A stretch of 64,000 nucleotides of DNA from Stercorarius parasiticus (GCA_013396915.1 VWZL01002828.1:310001-374000), one strand, 5' to 3'; shown: positions 23,601 through 36,800, counted from the stretch's first letter. Numbers and translations: made by a program. The notes: generated by a model not told the origin, from the letters alone.

Positions 23601-26600
23601 CACAACCCGGCTTTTATTCCCGGTCGGCAGCTCGATGCTCCTATCGCTGCCAACGCAACCGGTTGGGCTTTGCACGCTCAGAGTCTTCTGCGCCTGCACA
23701 TCAACACTGCAGGCACAGAGAGTCCTCCCTGCCCAGGGGACGCAGGTACATGTAGCATCGGGTAATGAGGTGGCTGGAATTCAGCCCCACAGCAGGGCTA
23801 ACCCTTCGTGGGGACTGCACCAGCTCGCCCCACCCTGGGGTTTGGCCAAGAGAAATTCAGCCAAGAGCAAGTCAAACCCCTGCTGAAAACATGCAGTGCT
23901 TTTTGAGAATCCCATGTAAGTATTTGCTCCCCAGTAACCCTACAGTACAATGGGCTTTGGGTTAATTATGGTCTTGTGTTGGGAGATTGGGTAATCTCTA
24001 AATTTTTAATTTTTTTTAACCATTATACTGCTCATCTTATCAGTGGTTGAGAAACAAGCTTAGCAAGCACTGGTATGCGGGTATATGTCAGAGGTGATGA
24101 ATCGAAACCTCTGTCTGGCTGATGGCACCAGGCTCTTTTGGTGGACACTCGTACCTGCTGCTGACTGACTCGAAGGGGCTTTTTCTCCGGGATCCTGACC
24201 AGTAACTGTAATGGTTCCCCTGAAATGATCCGTCCTCCATGACAGCTCTTTAGCTGTGTTTGGACTAAGCTGCATGTGATTAATCCCCAGCTGGTAACGG
24301 GACTGTGGCGTGTGGGAGCTGTGCCAGTCGAGAGCAGCCGTATGGGCTGAGCAAGTGCGGCTTCGCAGCCTTTTCCCCTCCTCTTGGGGAAAAACTCTTG
24401 GTGACGAGGCTGGAAGAATTACTGTCCCAGGAGCACGAGGGAGGCTGACAATGGGGACGGTCCCAGCTGTATGCTGTGGCATGGCTCTGAGCAAAGCACC
24501 GCCTGCCAGTGCCGAGGCAAGTGCTCTGGCTGGAAATACTTAGCGATGGGTTAATAAATGTTTGCCAGCTCTTCTAGCAGACAGCTAAGCAGTTGTTTAA
24601 AAATTCTAATGCTTCACGGATGGATTTCTCTATCGCCCTGGTCCGGGCCATCCCCAAGGCGCAGAGTTTGTGGCCGAGGCTGTGTTGGTGGGATGGGAAA
24701 GTGCTCTCTGCCTGCTGGGTGAGGTGGCCACGGGTGACTCCTCCAGTTGGAGGCAGGACGCCAGGTGTGCGGGTGTACACTTTGCCTGGCATCTCCCTGT
24801 GCAGACACACTGCTCTTACTCAAAAGGGAAGGCACCATTAACTCCGTCAGCATCCATGAAGGAGACGAGCCCTACATGCCTCCCTGGGGTCATGTCCTGC
24901 AGGAGGCAGAGGGAGGCAGCTGAAGCCAAAGCCTGCGTTGCCCTGACTCTCTGCGGCACCCTCCGGTCCCGAAGGGGGGGATTTGGGGCACAGCTGCGGG
25001 TGGGACGTGCACTGTTGCTCCCACAGCTCTGGGAATTTCCCACCTCCAAGGCAGCTCCCAGGGAATGGCACGGAGACACGCCCTGGTCACAGAGGCTTTC
25101 TGCGCCCACATTGCTCTGCGCAGGTCGCCGGAGGCACGGCCGGGCCCTCAGCACCACATCTCTGCTCATAACCCTCCCAAGGACAGTCAGATGCCCACAC
25201 AGGCACGGATCGACGCTGCCGCTGTGCCGTGTCTTGGCTGCGGCGCTGCAAAAGGCTGTGGAAACTCTCGCGGTAAAGGTGCTGGCTCACGCCCCGCCGG
25301 TGCCACGAAGCAGCTCCTCAGTGTTTTTCAGGATTTGTCTCACTGCCATAACCAGTTGGGCAGCTCCTGTGTCATCCCCGCTCCTGGGGTGACAGGACCC
25401 GACCAGGGAGTTGAGCGGTGCTGGGGCAGCCCGGCTCACCACTGGGAGAGCCACCAGTGGGCTTTGTGGCAGGCAGTCACACCAGGGACACAAAGCAAAG
25501 CCGCTCGCTGTCAGAGCAACCCTCCTGGCCACTTTCATCTCGATATAATCTGTACTGCGGTTTAGTGAGCCCATTTTCCTCTGCTAGAGGTTCATGTTAA
25601 ATCCCACGGGCTTCTTCCAAAACCTACCAGTGACTTGCACAGAATTTCCTCCCGTTCAACCTAACGAGTCACTGCCTGGTCCAGCAGCTCCAAGCCAGGC
25701 TTCTGGCTAAGCTGCAAGGTATGGGGCAGCGGGTGCTGCTTTGCACCCTGGCTCGCTGCCCCCTGTGCTGTTGTCCCCCCCATTTTCCAAAGAGATCTGC
25801 CCAGGATCCTCCTGCGACAGCCCCCTCCTCGCGTACTGCAGGACATAGTGTTTCTGTCACAGGGCAGCCCGTGGTTTGCTGGCTGGGAGGGGTTTTAAAC
25901 CCCGGCCTGTGTGGAGATGGGGCACAAAGCTGGAGCTTCTCCCTTTTGCCTCCTCCACAACATGTTGGCACGCAGGCCTGTCTGCTGTCTGTGGCATGCA
26001 GAGCTCTCGGAAGGGTGGGGGATGCCAAGTGTTAATGAAAGCATAAAATTACAGGGTGAAAAAAATCAGGAAAAGAACAGACACAAAGACTCTCCAGAGG
26101 TTTCCACTGCCAGCTGGGAACATCTATCCGCAGCTGGCTGACTCTAGTCACACCATCCTGCGGCTCGGCAGCACCAAGCTGAGCCCTGCAGGCACCTCCT
26201 CCTCTTCGGGAGCACCCCCAGATGGCCGTAAGGGCCGGTTCATGGGGCTGGGGCTGGAGATCCTTTGGGAAAACAGCAGCTGTGGCCTGGGAGGGCCCTG
26301 CTCCCTCAAGGACTGCTGTGATTCACACCCTCCCGTCCCTCCCTCCAGGTGAAGCTGTCCTTCCTTGTTCAGAGTCCTGACGTGTGCACGTTTCCAACGC
26401 GGCATTCTCGTGACTAATCCACCTGTGCCTTTCAGGGCTGCGGTAACACCCCACAGGCTGGGAGAGCAGTGCACGTTGCGGGAACCCCCATCCTGCTTCT
26501 GTTTCTTTGGCTAGAGTAAGCTGCAAGGATGGTTTTCTTGGCTACTGTAGTATAAAGCCCACCTTACAATGCCATGCTTCAGATGGGCAGATTTAGGCCT

Positions 26601-27049
26601 GGCTATCTACAAAATCCTTATTGTTTTGATAAGAATGGTTGTGTTTTTCTCCCTGTCTACGCATATGTGCCAGGACCAGGGAAGGCACCTCTCTTCCACC
26701 CTACATCAGGAGTGGGCGCCCATAGATGCCGAGATCATGCTTACAGCTGCCTGGCCTGTATTCCCCTGAGCATCTCCCGTAAGCGCTCCTCCAGCCCCAG
26801 CCATCAGAAGGAAGGCAGTGCCAGGAAACAGGCAGTTTGTGGGGCTGAGGAGAGGCTCTGTGCCAGGAAGGCTTAGCCAGGCTGCCAGGTCCTGGGCACA
26901 GCTCCATGGAAAGCGCTCCCCATGCAGGCCTCAGGATGCACGTGGCCAGCTGCTGGGCAAACCCTGGCTCAGCTCTTGCTCCTACAATGAATAAATATGC
27001 ACAAAACCACCTTAAACGCTTCTCTGGCACCCCTTGTGCCAATAAACAC
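14675..27049. other. Long GC-rich intergenic region, no supported gene
   Basis: About 12 kb separates PIGC from the SUCO promoter region. Many overlapping frames of 60-230 codons occur on both strands, all low-complexity and rich in Pro, Gly, Ser, Ala and Arg. None shows a recognised domain, exon borders consistent with a protein, or start context that singles it out. In mammals C1orf105 lies between PIGC and SUCO; I could not find exons resembling it. The first non-coding exon of PIGC may lie here. A poly-T run of 21 bases is at 22859-22879 and a poly-A run at 19838-19846. I see no rRNA, tRNA or CR1 copy. Confidence 0.6.
22859..22879. repeat. Poly-T tract, 21 bases
   Basis: This is an uninterrupted run of T in otherwise GC-rich sequence. 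It could be the poly(A) tail of a decayed insertion on the - strand, but no element body is recognised next to it. Confidence 0.9.
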
Positions 27050-27184
27050 GGGCCGGGCCGCCATCCGGCTGCCAGCGGGTGAGGCCTGAGCCCAACCGCC
27101 CCTCAGGGCGCTCCCTCGGGCCGCCCGCAAAATGGCGGAGGGGACCCTTAGACGGCGGCAGACCCCACCGCGCCGCACGCCCGA

Positions 27185-27199
27185 ACTACATCTCCCAGC
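27185..27199 (+). promoter_or_regulatory. ZNF143/THAP11-type promoter motif
   Basis: ACTACATCTCCCAGC matches the well-known vertebrate promoter element ACTACANNTCCCAGC bound by ZNF143 and THAP11. Such sites sit near start sites of CpG-island and often bidirectional promoters. It is nearly 500 bases upstream of the gap. Confidence 0.75.
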
Positions 27200-27277
27200 G
27201 GCCCCCGCGCCCCGCTGGGAAATGGCGTTACCCCGCCCCACTCCGCGGCGGCTATTCCGCTGGGGGCCTCCGCCAGC

Positions 27278-27288
27278 ACCAATCAGCG
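27278..27288 (+). promoter_or_regulatory. NF-Y (CCAAT box) site
   Basis: ACCAATCAGCG is an excellent NF-Y consensus. Two further CCAAT cores follow at 27574-27578 (+) and 27633-27637 (inverted). Confidence 0.7.
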
Positions 27289-27672
27289 CTCGGCTCTGCG
27301 GGGCAGCCGGCAGAGAAGCCTGATCAAAAAAAAATAAAATTGCAAAAGCCGTCATGTCGGAGGCGCCGTTCCTTAAAATACCCCTCGCATCGGAGGTAGT
27401 GAGGTTCCCCGCGAGTCTCGCGGCCCAGGGTTTGCTGTCAGCCGTCATTTATTACTACGGCAATTTCTCTTTAACGGCTTGTTTCACGCAGACACCTCAG
27501 AGGGGGACCTTGGAGGGACGGGGAAAGACAAGGCCGACTCTCTTGATTCGCCGCCGCACTGGCGGCGGAGGAGCCAATCTGCGCCGGCAACAGGGGCTGG
27601 GGGGCGGGGCCACCCTCAGGGGCGCGCTGGCCATTGGTGGGGGCGGAAGCGAGGGGGCGTGGCGGAGCGGCG

Positions 27673-27876
27673 NNNNNNNNNNNNNNNNNNNNNNNNNNNN
27701 NNNNNNNNNNNNNNNNNNNNNNNNNNNNNNNNNNNNNNNNNNNNNNNNNNNNNNNNNNNNNNNNNNNNNNNNNNNNNNNNNNNNNNNNNNNNNNNNNNNN
27801 NNNNNNNNNNNNNNNNNNNNNNNNNNNNNNNNNNNNNNNNNNNNNNNNNNNNNNNNNNNNNNNNNNNNNNNNNNNN
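27673..27876. other. Assembly gap (204 N)
   Basis: The unknown bases are flanked on both sides by extremely GC-rich sequence. Such regions often drop out of sequencing. SUCO exon 1 with the start codon and signal peptide probably lies in or beside this gap. Confidence 0.99.
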
Positions 27877-30800
27877 GGTGTCCCGCCCTTCGGGGCTTCC
27901 CGGGCCCCGCCATCGGCCCTGCCGCTGCCGCCCTCCCCGGCGGGGAGAGCGCCCTGCTGTCGGGGTGGTGGGAGCCGATGGTCGGGGACGCGCGGAGCGG
28001 GAGGTGGTGCCATTAGGGAAAGAAAGATGCTTGCCTTTAGAAATAAAAAAAAATAAGGCGTTATTGTGGCGGCAGTGGCGCGGTGTTGCGCTAAGGGAAA
28101 GGCAGGTAACAGCTCTCGGGAGGGTGGTTGCCGCTGCTGTGGATAATTGTTGCGTTCGTGGAAACAAGCGGCGTCAGACTTGGAGTCAGCCCTCGAGTAT
28201 CAGGCGTTCAAAGTTAGACTCTTCGCTTCCCGATGTATTTTGTTGCCGCCCTCTGCTTCTAACTGGAAGGCTTGCTCACTTTTCCAATTCCAGGCTGAAC
28301 TCTGGGTGTATTCTCTGAAAAATCTCAATGCCTTGTTCTTGAAACCAAGACTGGCTGGAGTCGTGTTAAATTAAAGCCAACGAACCCTTTAACTTTTGCA
28401 CTGGTTAGGTCTTTGAGAGTGTTTTTCATAATGATTGCCTTAGCTATACCTTGTTCCACCATCTTCCGTTTACTTTGCTTTCAAGCTTCCTTCAAATGTG
28501 ACGTTTATTAGAACACAAATATTAGGAGCATATGTTGTCGTATGTTAAGTTTGAAGCTTCTTAAACTTTGGCCTCCTTTGAACTCTGTGACTCACTGTTT
28601 GAGAAGTGCTAGCCAGTTTGAACAGCAAACTGCAAATATTGAAAACTGAACAGCAGTTGTTAGAGATAGTTGTGTATCTGGTGTATTATTTTAAGACCTT
28701 TCAATAAATTGTTTAAATAGTCTATTTAAAAAAAAAGAAAGAAAAAACTGAAACAGTCTTGAAGTTCTGTGTTGTCTCACAGTTGGTTGTAGTTGGATGA
28801 AGAAGGGGGAGCCCAGGCATCGCTCTGTACAGAATCAGTTGGAAATCTGGTGCTGACACTGGCATTACTGAGCTTGGACAATTTGTTTCGTGTCATCACA
28901 TTTTTATTTTTGGGAGTTAAACCAGTGAGTCTAAAAAGTGCTTGAGAACTCCATTGCCGTGTTTACATTTAGCAAAATTTTCAAAGAAAAAGCTTCTTGC
29001 CGTACAGGTAACTGAGCTGTCAACCTGATGTAACTGTCTTCAGACAGCTTTTCTTGTTGGACAATTAAATTTTTTTCTCACCACAGGTTCTACTTGTTAG
29101 GATTCTTATTAGGAAGACAGCTTTTGTTTCTTACTTTGTCTTGAAGGCTGATAACCTGTTTCTGCCTCAGGATAATTTGTTAACAAAGGTGTTACCAGTT
29201 TAATGATGGTCAGAGTAATATTTTTATTGTTGAGTTCTTAGTTTGCTGTTTTGATGGAACTGTTTACTTTAAGAAAAAGTTCATATGCCTATTCCATATT
29301 GATAAAGGCATATCATGTTCAACTAACTTGTTGAAATAACATACTTTTTATGTAAAACTCAGACAACTTCTGCATTCGTCTTGGGTATGGTTAGGAAAGA
29401 AATCGAGCTGAGTTTTTTCTTACTTTTTAAAAGAGGTTGCTCTTTCAAGCAGTGTTTTAACTGATCTCAGAGCTTGCACCAGAGTATCCCAAACCTTTTG
29501 CTGTTTTAAAAAAAAGAAATTGAGACTGTGTGTTCACCCTGCTCACCCTGGCTGCTTTTGATTAAAGAGCCAGTAGATTAATTTAGATGTTGAGAGGGCT
29601 ACAACTCCAGTTCTCTAGTCTCTGTTGTCCAAACATAAATTCATGTTAGAGAGTTTAAATTCCTCTGTTTGCAGGATGGCATTGCAGCTTGCTTTAATTT
29701 CAGGAGCTGTGTCAGATCTGTAATTGGAAAGCCTTGAAGTCTATTAATTTCTGCCTTGTTGCTGGACTACGTAACGTAAGTTGTGATGTATATAACTTTT
29801 TCCTAAAAAGAAAATAGGCAATTCCGTTCACATAAGCAGTTAAGAAACTTTAAGTAGTAAATGGAAGACTTTATGTTATAAATGTTGGCATGTGTGACAA
29901 ATGTTGGCTTTTTAAATTTAGTTTTCTTGAAATGTAATCTTCAAAGGATTTGATGCTAGTAGGAAAGAAGCGTTCTCTTACAGGTGAAAGTGGTGGTCAG
30001 CAGATGATCACATTAAAAACGAAAAACCAGGGGAGAAAAAACAAAAGGCAAACCAGAATTGCTTGAAAGAACACTCTTGGGGCTACTTGGACTCTATCTT
30101 TTTTTTTTTTAAATCTGGACTTTGTTTTATTTCTGGATAGACAGTTGCTTTTTTCTGTGCTTAAACTAAGATTAAAATATTATTTATTTTTTTATCTCCC
30201 ATCACACACTTTAAAGGTTGCCTAGAGAAGTTTGTGCAATGGAGAAATATCAATTAGTAAAAATCAAGTGTGGGGGGGAAAGATTGATGTGACAGTCTTC
30301 TAACTGGAAACTGTTTTAAAAGATCTCATCCTGTAAGTTAAAAATACAACTGTGTATTTGGAAATGTACAAAGAAACACAAGCTTGAGTTGAGGGATTTG
30401 TTAGCTGCTGCCTTTTAATAAAGGCAATGTGGTGCTCTTTGGGAGTGCAGGATCAGAGAGTGGTGGGTACTTGAGGCCTTCTGAAGCAAACCATGCATGG
30501 AACAAACAGAGCTCTCTGACAAACCTGAGCCAGCGAGGTTGTTCCAAGTAGTTCAAAAGAGTGGGATGGCTGCAAGGTTTTAGAGAAATACTTTTGATGG
30601 AGGTAAGGCTTAGGAATGTAGGGATCTAAAAATAAAATGCATCTGTGCAGTCTGGAGCTCTGGCTGTACGTGACAAATGACTCCTGTTGTCCTGAATTTA
30701 CAAAGATTTTCTTTATGCTTCAGTTAATCCATTTGTGTGGATGGTCATAATACAAAAAAATACTTTTAAAATTCGTAGTGCTTTGTAGTTTGACAATATA

Positions 30801-33800
30801 CAAAGCCGAATAAGTGGGGTAGATTTAGCAGCTTATAGGAATACTATCGAATTGAGATGAGCTGTGACAGTTGTTTGAAGAGTAACCTGCATAAATTGTT
30901 CTGACATCAGCTTTTGTCTGCCATAAACTGCAGTTTCAAAGTGAGAGCTATGAGTTTAATAAAGAAATTGTGCATGCACTAATCTGCCTTTCTGTGATTC
31001 ATTCTATCCCAGAAAGTGCTTTGCGCATCCTGATGTACTTAGCTTTTATGAAGTCTTTTATCATCCTCGGTTTTACAACTATGAGGAAAAGGAAGATGGG
31101 GATTAAGTGCATGTGCACATCAGGATTCTTTAGTTGTAGTTCCATTGTGAGTGTGCTGCATCAGCAAAGTAAGGCTTGTATCAAAGTGACTGGGCAGCAA
31201 GATGTGCTGTTTCTGACAGAAAACCCCTCGTCTGGTAGTTCTGACCAATCCATAGTGAGAGTGTACTTTGAAAATTGTAAAGGTCAGATTGGGTCAGTGG
31301 CATAGCTAGGGGTTATGCTTAGATACAAGTATCTTGGAAGGGCGTATATTTTGATATTGTTTGTATTCCTCCCTGTATGTGAATTTTAATGAGAGAAAAT
31401 ATTTCTAGTTTTGATTTGCATTGTCTTCTACATTTTTGAAGGTGTGCTTGTTTAGAGCTTCTGTAATGCAAGAAGAGCTCTGAAAAAACAGTGCTGTATT
31501 GGCAGTGTGATAACATCACTAGTGATTATTTTGCTGCTCCTGTCCTGCACAGACAAAAGCTGTGCAAGTCAGATTAGAGATCACAGAAGTACAGGTTTTG
31601 CTAATTGAACATTTATTGGCCTTGACTTCTGTCCCTTGAACTTGCATCTGTTAATAACAGAAAGGTGTTGATTGGTACAGTTTGGGAGAGGCTTGTGTTC
31701 CGGTGTAACACACCTCTTATCATACATAGAAATCCTCTTTTTATCAGAGTATAATGTTTACAGGAGACTGACTGCCCTAATAATCTGGATAGAACTGTTA
31801 GTGTAACTTGCTTGTACTGGGACTCAGAATTTTACCTAGTGATTCTCCTCTTGTGTAGCTACTTAAATCTCTTCGGAAGACTGATATTAAAATAAGCACT
31901 CTGTGTGTGCATTTTATAGCAGGAAGAAATGAAGTGATTTGGGCACTGTGTTCATATAATCAAAACTTTTGTTCCAGGCATCAGATTTCAGAATGAAGAG
32001 TATGTTCCTAGATATGGAGTATCTTGTTTGGAAGTGTCTTTGCTCTGTAGTTAAGGTTGGGACAAAAGCTGCTTTGAAACTCTTGGGCTCCTAGAAATCA
32101 AGTGAATATCCCTAGCTTATAGCCTGCTCAAGCTGAAGGTGCCGTATGCAACCAGGGGCTCTGGTGTCTTATGCAAACCAAATGCTTGGCTCAATCAATT
32201 ATTGAATGTTTACCTTCTAAAATTATTTGAAAATCAGTGAGGTGCCTTTATGCGGTGTCTTCTAAAAGGTTTGTCCTGGGAACTTCAAATTTGTTTGTTT
32301 GTTATGCAAGTGGTGTACTAAAGTGGCATGTACTACCTCATGAGGTTGCTCTGTTGATGTGCGAGAGCCTGCCTGTTACAATGAGATGTGCCTTACTTCA
32401 GCACTTAAATTCAACTTTTTCTGAAATATCTTTCTCTAACCTGTTATTAGTTCCTTTTTACTTTAATGTTCTTAGCAATGTGAGTATTTTACAGAACACT
32501 TCTTGGCCTTTTCACTTTTCTTGTCTTTAGTTTTCATTATTAATCTAGCCTTCAGTGAAGTCTGTGCTTCTTTCAAGGGGAGGATGTACAACACCTTTAA
32601 AGTTAACACTTGCAGCCTGAAGAGGGTGTTATTTCTGAGCGTGAAAACTTTTGGCTGAGAAAAGACTAACATAGAACTGCAAGTCTAAAAAACTTTTTTG
32701 TAGTTCTTGGTGAAAATACTGATCTGGTGTAACAGACAGACTGATTTCAAAGCATGTGCAAAGAACTTTTGCTTGTGTGAGTGAAAATACTGATATAAAT
32801 GACTTAAACTGGATTGGAATATCAGTAAAAGGTTCCAACAGTTCAAAATTAGCTGAGGTGCTCAAAGGAACCTTCTTGGCTTGGCTGAGTTCTGGAATGG
32901 CAATCAAGATATTGTTGAAATCCTTTAAAGGTAAGAAGTCTATTAAAAATACATTATAAAATGTCTGGGAGTTAGGTGATAGCAAGTTTACAGTGATCTA
33001 GGGCAAAACTCATGTTGCTAAATTTATGCTAAAATTCCATTCCTTGGCACTGTGTTAAGCTGTGTTGCATTTACAGTGAGTTTTAAGCATGGTAAGCTGT
33101 TGCAGAGCAGCTGATGATGATTCTGAGCCTACTGTTGCAGTATCGTGCCATGTAGGCAAGCGTATGAATTTAAGCGATGAGGGAAATCTTTGAAGGTGTG
33201 TAAGTTAGACATTACTACAGACTCTAAAAGCCTTAAAGTTTAATCACACTTCATGGCTATTCTCCTGTTTTCCTGTAGTCTTTGTGGTCAGTATCAGGTT
33301 TTATTGTATTTTTCCAGAATGTGTTCTTTTCCCCAAACTCTTGCATTAAAGATAATAACTAGAGTTTGGCAATGCAGGGAGATTCTCTTAAGCTACAATC
33401 TTCAGTGCAGTATTATAGATGTCTGTTACCAATAATCACTAGGAACTGCCTGCTCCTTTGACACCTTTTGAGGGCTAGAGTTTGACTTCTGTCCTGCTTT
33501 CAGTGCCTGAAATAGGGTACCCGGATAATCCTTTCAAGAAAGGAATAAGAGCTATGTGTTTCAGTGTTACTTTGCAGCATGCATATGATACAGGCTGTTG
33601 CCTATTATGGGTACTGTATCAAAACAATATACAATTATAGTGCTGTGAAGGTGGCTGTTATCTCAGCAGCCTTTTCTAGGAAAGGATGAGAGAAATATTG
33701 GTAGCACTGTAAGAAAGGAATGAAGAGGCTTTTCCACTGTTAGTCCTCGGCCTTGATTTCCATTGTTTAAATTAGGACAACGGTGGACAGTCATGGAGAA

Positions 33801-36800
33801 GTGGTACGTTCTCCCCCTGTCTTCTTGGATTTTTATATCTGAGTATACAGAAGCTCAAAGCTAACTTTCTTCCCCCCCGCCCCGAAGTTACTGGCATGTG
33901 TCTCAAGCAATCTCAAGATCAGATCTGGGGTGCAGAGAATGTGTGTGGTTGAAGGTAGGATGCAGGAGTACCCTGCCAGGCAGTAAATCAGTTAAATCTG
34001 GTAATGTATATGGTGCAACTGTAACCTTGTTTTGCAGTCTTTGCAAGCTAATGCACTTAAAATGGTGAAAGCCATGTTTTTAAACTGGTGGTTGGAATCT
34101 TATTGTCTGAAGCTATGAAATTCAGTATTGTCAGAAGTATCTTTGTGTTGGGCTTCTCTGAATAAGTGAAGTAACTGTCTTTTTTTTTTCTTTTTGCATT
34201 CCAGTTAGGAGACAGTTTGGAGAGCACATTCTTTGCAAAGAGTGGGCAAGATACTAAAAACCTAAATTCATTGCAAAATACAATGGCTTGGTAAAGGATT
34301 TGCAAAAAAAAGCTCCAGTTTCAGTTGTTTTGAGTTTTGGTTTTTTTAGCACACGAATGAGGTTAGCGGATAGGCGTAGGAAATGAGATGGTATCAGGGC
34401 CTTGCTGGCAGCATCCTTGCTTAGCCTCGAGAAGTGGATCTTAGTCTTCATCTTTTTTTCTCCCTTAAAGATCCATCATTAAAGTAATAATTGATAATAA
34501 TGATGGATAAACTTTTAAAATTATCTGTAATGCATGCTGCTTTTATGTACTAATACATATATCTTAAATGAATAGTGTATGGGATTTTTTGTTGTTTTAT
34601 TTTGGGTTTTGGGGTTTTTTTGATCGTTTGTGTGAGGAAGTTTGTTGGTTTTTTTTAACAGCATTAAGGAAGATTAACAGTTCTTCATTGCATTTATCAA
34701 CACTTATTTACTTCACATGCAAAAATGAGTGTTGTGTCTGGGCAGATTGTGCTAGAGCAGTCAGTGCCTTGCCAGATAGCTTTCTTCCTCTGACTGGTTG
34801 AAATAATGTTGCTGTCCTGAAATCCTGGTCTCCGTTTTCTGAGAGATTTACTTTGTTCTGAGGTCCCTTTTAAATGCAAGTCCCTCTTGTTGAACTGCTC
34901 CACTAATCCACAAAGTTAGTGGGGAGAAGGTGAGGGTTGTCTCTTCTTGCTGTTTTCTCTGCATTACCAGTGGTGGAAGGGAGAATACTGCTGACTCAAG
35001 AGTCTGGTTGGGGATGCGCTGAGCTGCTTGTTCTTACAGAGCCTTCTTTCTCTTTGACGGTGAAGCCAGCGACAGCAGTCACAGACGTGTAGGATTTGTT
35101 CAAAGCAAAAGACATTTTCCTGCCTTCCTCACCCTTTCACAACTACTCATTTTTTTCCCTGATTAATGAAAAGTAAATTATTCTGTAATCAAGAAGGTAA
35201 GCTTCAACCAACAAATAGGTGCCTCTCCCCCATTCCTAGGCCTGTTCTGCTGGCGCTCTGCCCTCTAGGTCCAAAACCCACCTGCCTTCTCTTGCACAGG
35301 CCTATTCTGAACTGATCCTATGAATATTTTCAGTAGAGAAGTGTTACATGTCAGGGACGGTGACATCTTCCTTCTCCCTCTTAGCTGTTGGGCATTGGTG
35401 CATCTGCACCTGTTGGTAATACAACCCTGCGAGGTGCAGAAAATGTCAGTGATCGTCCTGGAGAGAGGCTCTTCCTTCTGCATTCAAGGAGGGCTCAGTA
35501 ATCGGTACACTGGTGATAGCTTCCTTTTATTTTTCCTTTCCTTAAAATTACTCTGTCTCACAGGTGTCAACTGTAAACTGTTTTAAACTTCACTCTCCGG
35601 TGTTCAGAAATAGGTCTTCTTTGGGGACAAGTTAAGAAAACGCTTGAATCATTTGGAGGACAGATGTGTTTGAACTGAATCTTGTGTGAGCATCAGTGTG
35701 TATGAAGCCTTTTGAAAGGAAAGCTTAGGTTGTTTTTCCCTGGTAAGAACAAATTGTGGAAAAACCGCTCTTACTTTCAGATTTTGCTAGTTTGGATTTT
35801 TTTATCAGCTGTAATTTGATTTAATTTTTCTTACCAGTTTATTTCCTACTTGATTTCTATGATTATCAAAACAATTATCAATAGCTTCACTATCTCTGAT
35901 AATCTTCTGCAGCCTCTTTCACAATTTCTTAGTGCTTGAGCCAAATTAGAACTGGACGGTCTTTCATGTGAAACCTGTGCTGCAATTTCAAAACCACCTG
36001 CACTTTTGAATTTCAGTGCGTTCCTTTTCAAAAGGACCATAGCCAACTTGTATAGCAGTAAGTGTAACCTACCATTCAGATAGGGGTGAGCAGACTTTCT
36101 GCTTCAGTAGAGAACCACAGTACGTGCTTGTCCTGTGAAGAGTAAAGATTTTCCCCCCGCCCCCTCCTTCCCTTCTGTGTCTGGGCTTGTAGCTTTTGCT
36201 TTTGGGTTTGTGCATATCAGGATGAAAAATTCATGGTGGATTAGAGAAAATAGCTTTTAAACCTACATTAATAATGATACGAAAAGACTCTTGCTTAAGT
36301 TTTTGTTCTTTGTGAGGTTTAATAGCAGCTGCTATTTTGAGTCACGCTTGGCAAAAATAGAGCTATTGAAAACTTCTGTGTCCATGTAAGTCACTGTTGG
36401 CTACGTGTTTGGAACAATCTCTTCAAGTATTTCTGCACTGTTAGGTCATTTGAAGATGTACCTTTTACCTGAGATGGTGTATCTAGTGACTAATCTCCAG
36501 TACTATTTGGGCAGTAGATCTGCTTGCTTCCAAGTCAGCATTAAAATACTACTCTCTTGTCATGAGAAAGGGAAGGATATATTAATATATGCAGATGCAA
36601 AAGCTGCTGTGCTTTCACTGGATGTGCTGTGCAAGTTTACTAAATTGAAGGGGAATTCTGTTATCTGTAAACTAATGCTTAGGTTTTCGTGTTTGTTGTC
36701 TTTCTGCATATAGAGAAACGCTTAACAGAGGTGCTGTGCCATTTGGCAGTTTTATTTATTACGGGCTACATCATTTATCAGCCTGTGGCTAAGGAAGCCT

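Larger units (their letters stand above)
27050..28100 (+). promoter_or_regulatory. SUCO: CpG-rich promoter region of SUCO
   Basis: Base composition is GC- and CpG-rich, with classical housekeeping-promoter motifs and no TATA box in an obvious position. Motifs seen are AAAATGGCGG (YY1 type) at 27129-27138, ACTACATCTCCCAGC (ZNF143/THAP11 type) at 27185-27199, ACCAATCAGCG (NF-Y) at 27278-27288, GCCAAT at 27573-27578, GGGGCGGGGC (Sp1) at 27601-27610 and an inverted CCAAT (ATTGG) at 27633-27637. An assembly gap breaks the island at 27673-27876. The nearest downstream gene on the + strand is SUCO, whose exon 2 is at 39634. The transcription start is probably close to or inside the gap. Confidence 0.8.

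Noticed and set aside
27132..27323. 63-codon frame starting at the ATG inside the YY1-type site, as a possible SUCO first exon
   Set aside because: It ends in a stop without a usable donor in the needed phase and lacks a signal peptide. The ATG is part of a promoter motif.
27877..27966. Frame after the gap ending GESALLSGW at a possible donor, phase-compatible with SUCO exon 2
   Set aside because: Phase and donor fit, but the residues do not resemble the hydrophobic SUCO signal peptide. The start lies in the gap, so it cannot be tested from the sequence.
34568..34801. Hydrophobic frame (MNSVWDFLLFYFGFWGFF...) in SUCO intron 1 as an alternative signal-peptide exon
   Set aside because: No donor in the right phase follows the hydrophobic part, and the T-rich composition explains the Phe/Leu content.
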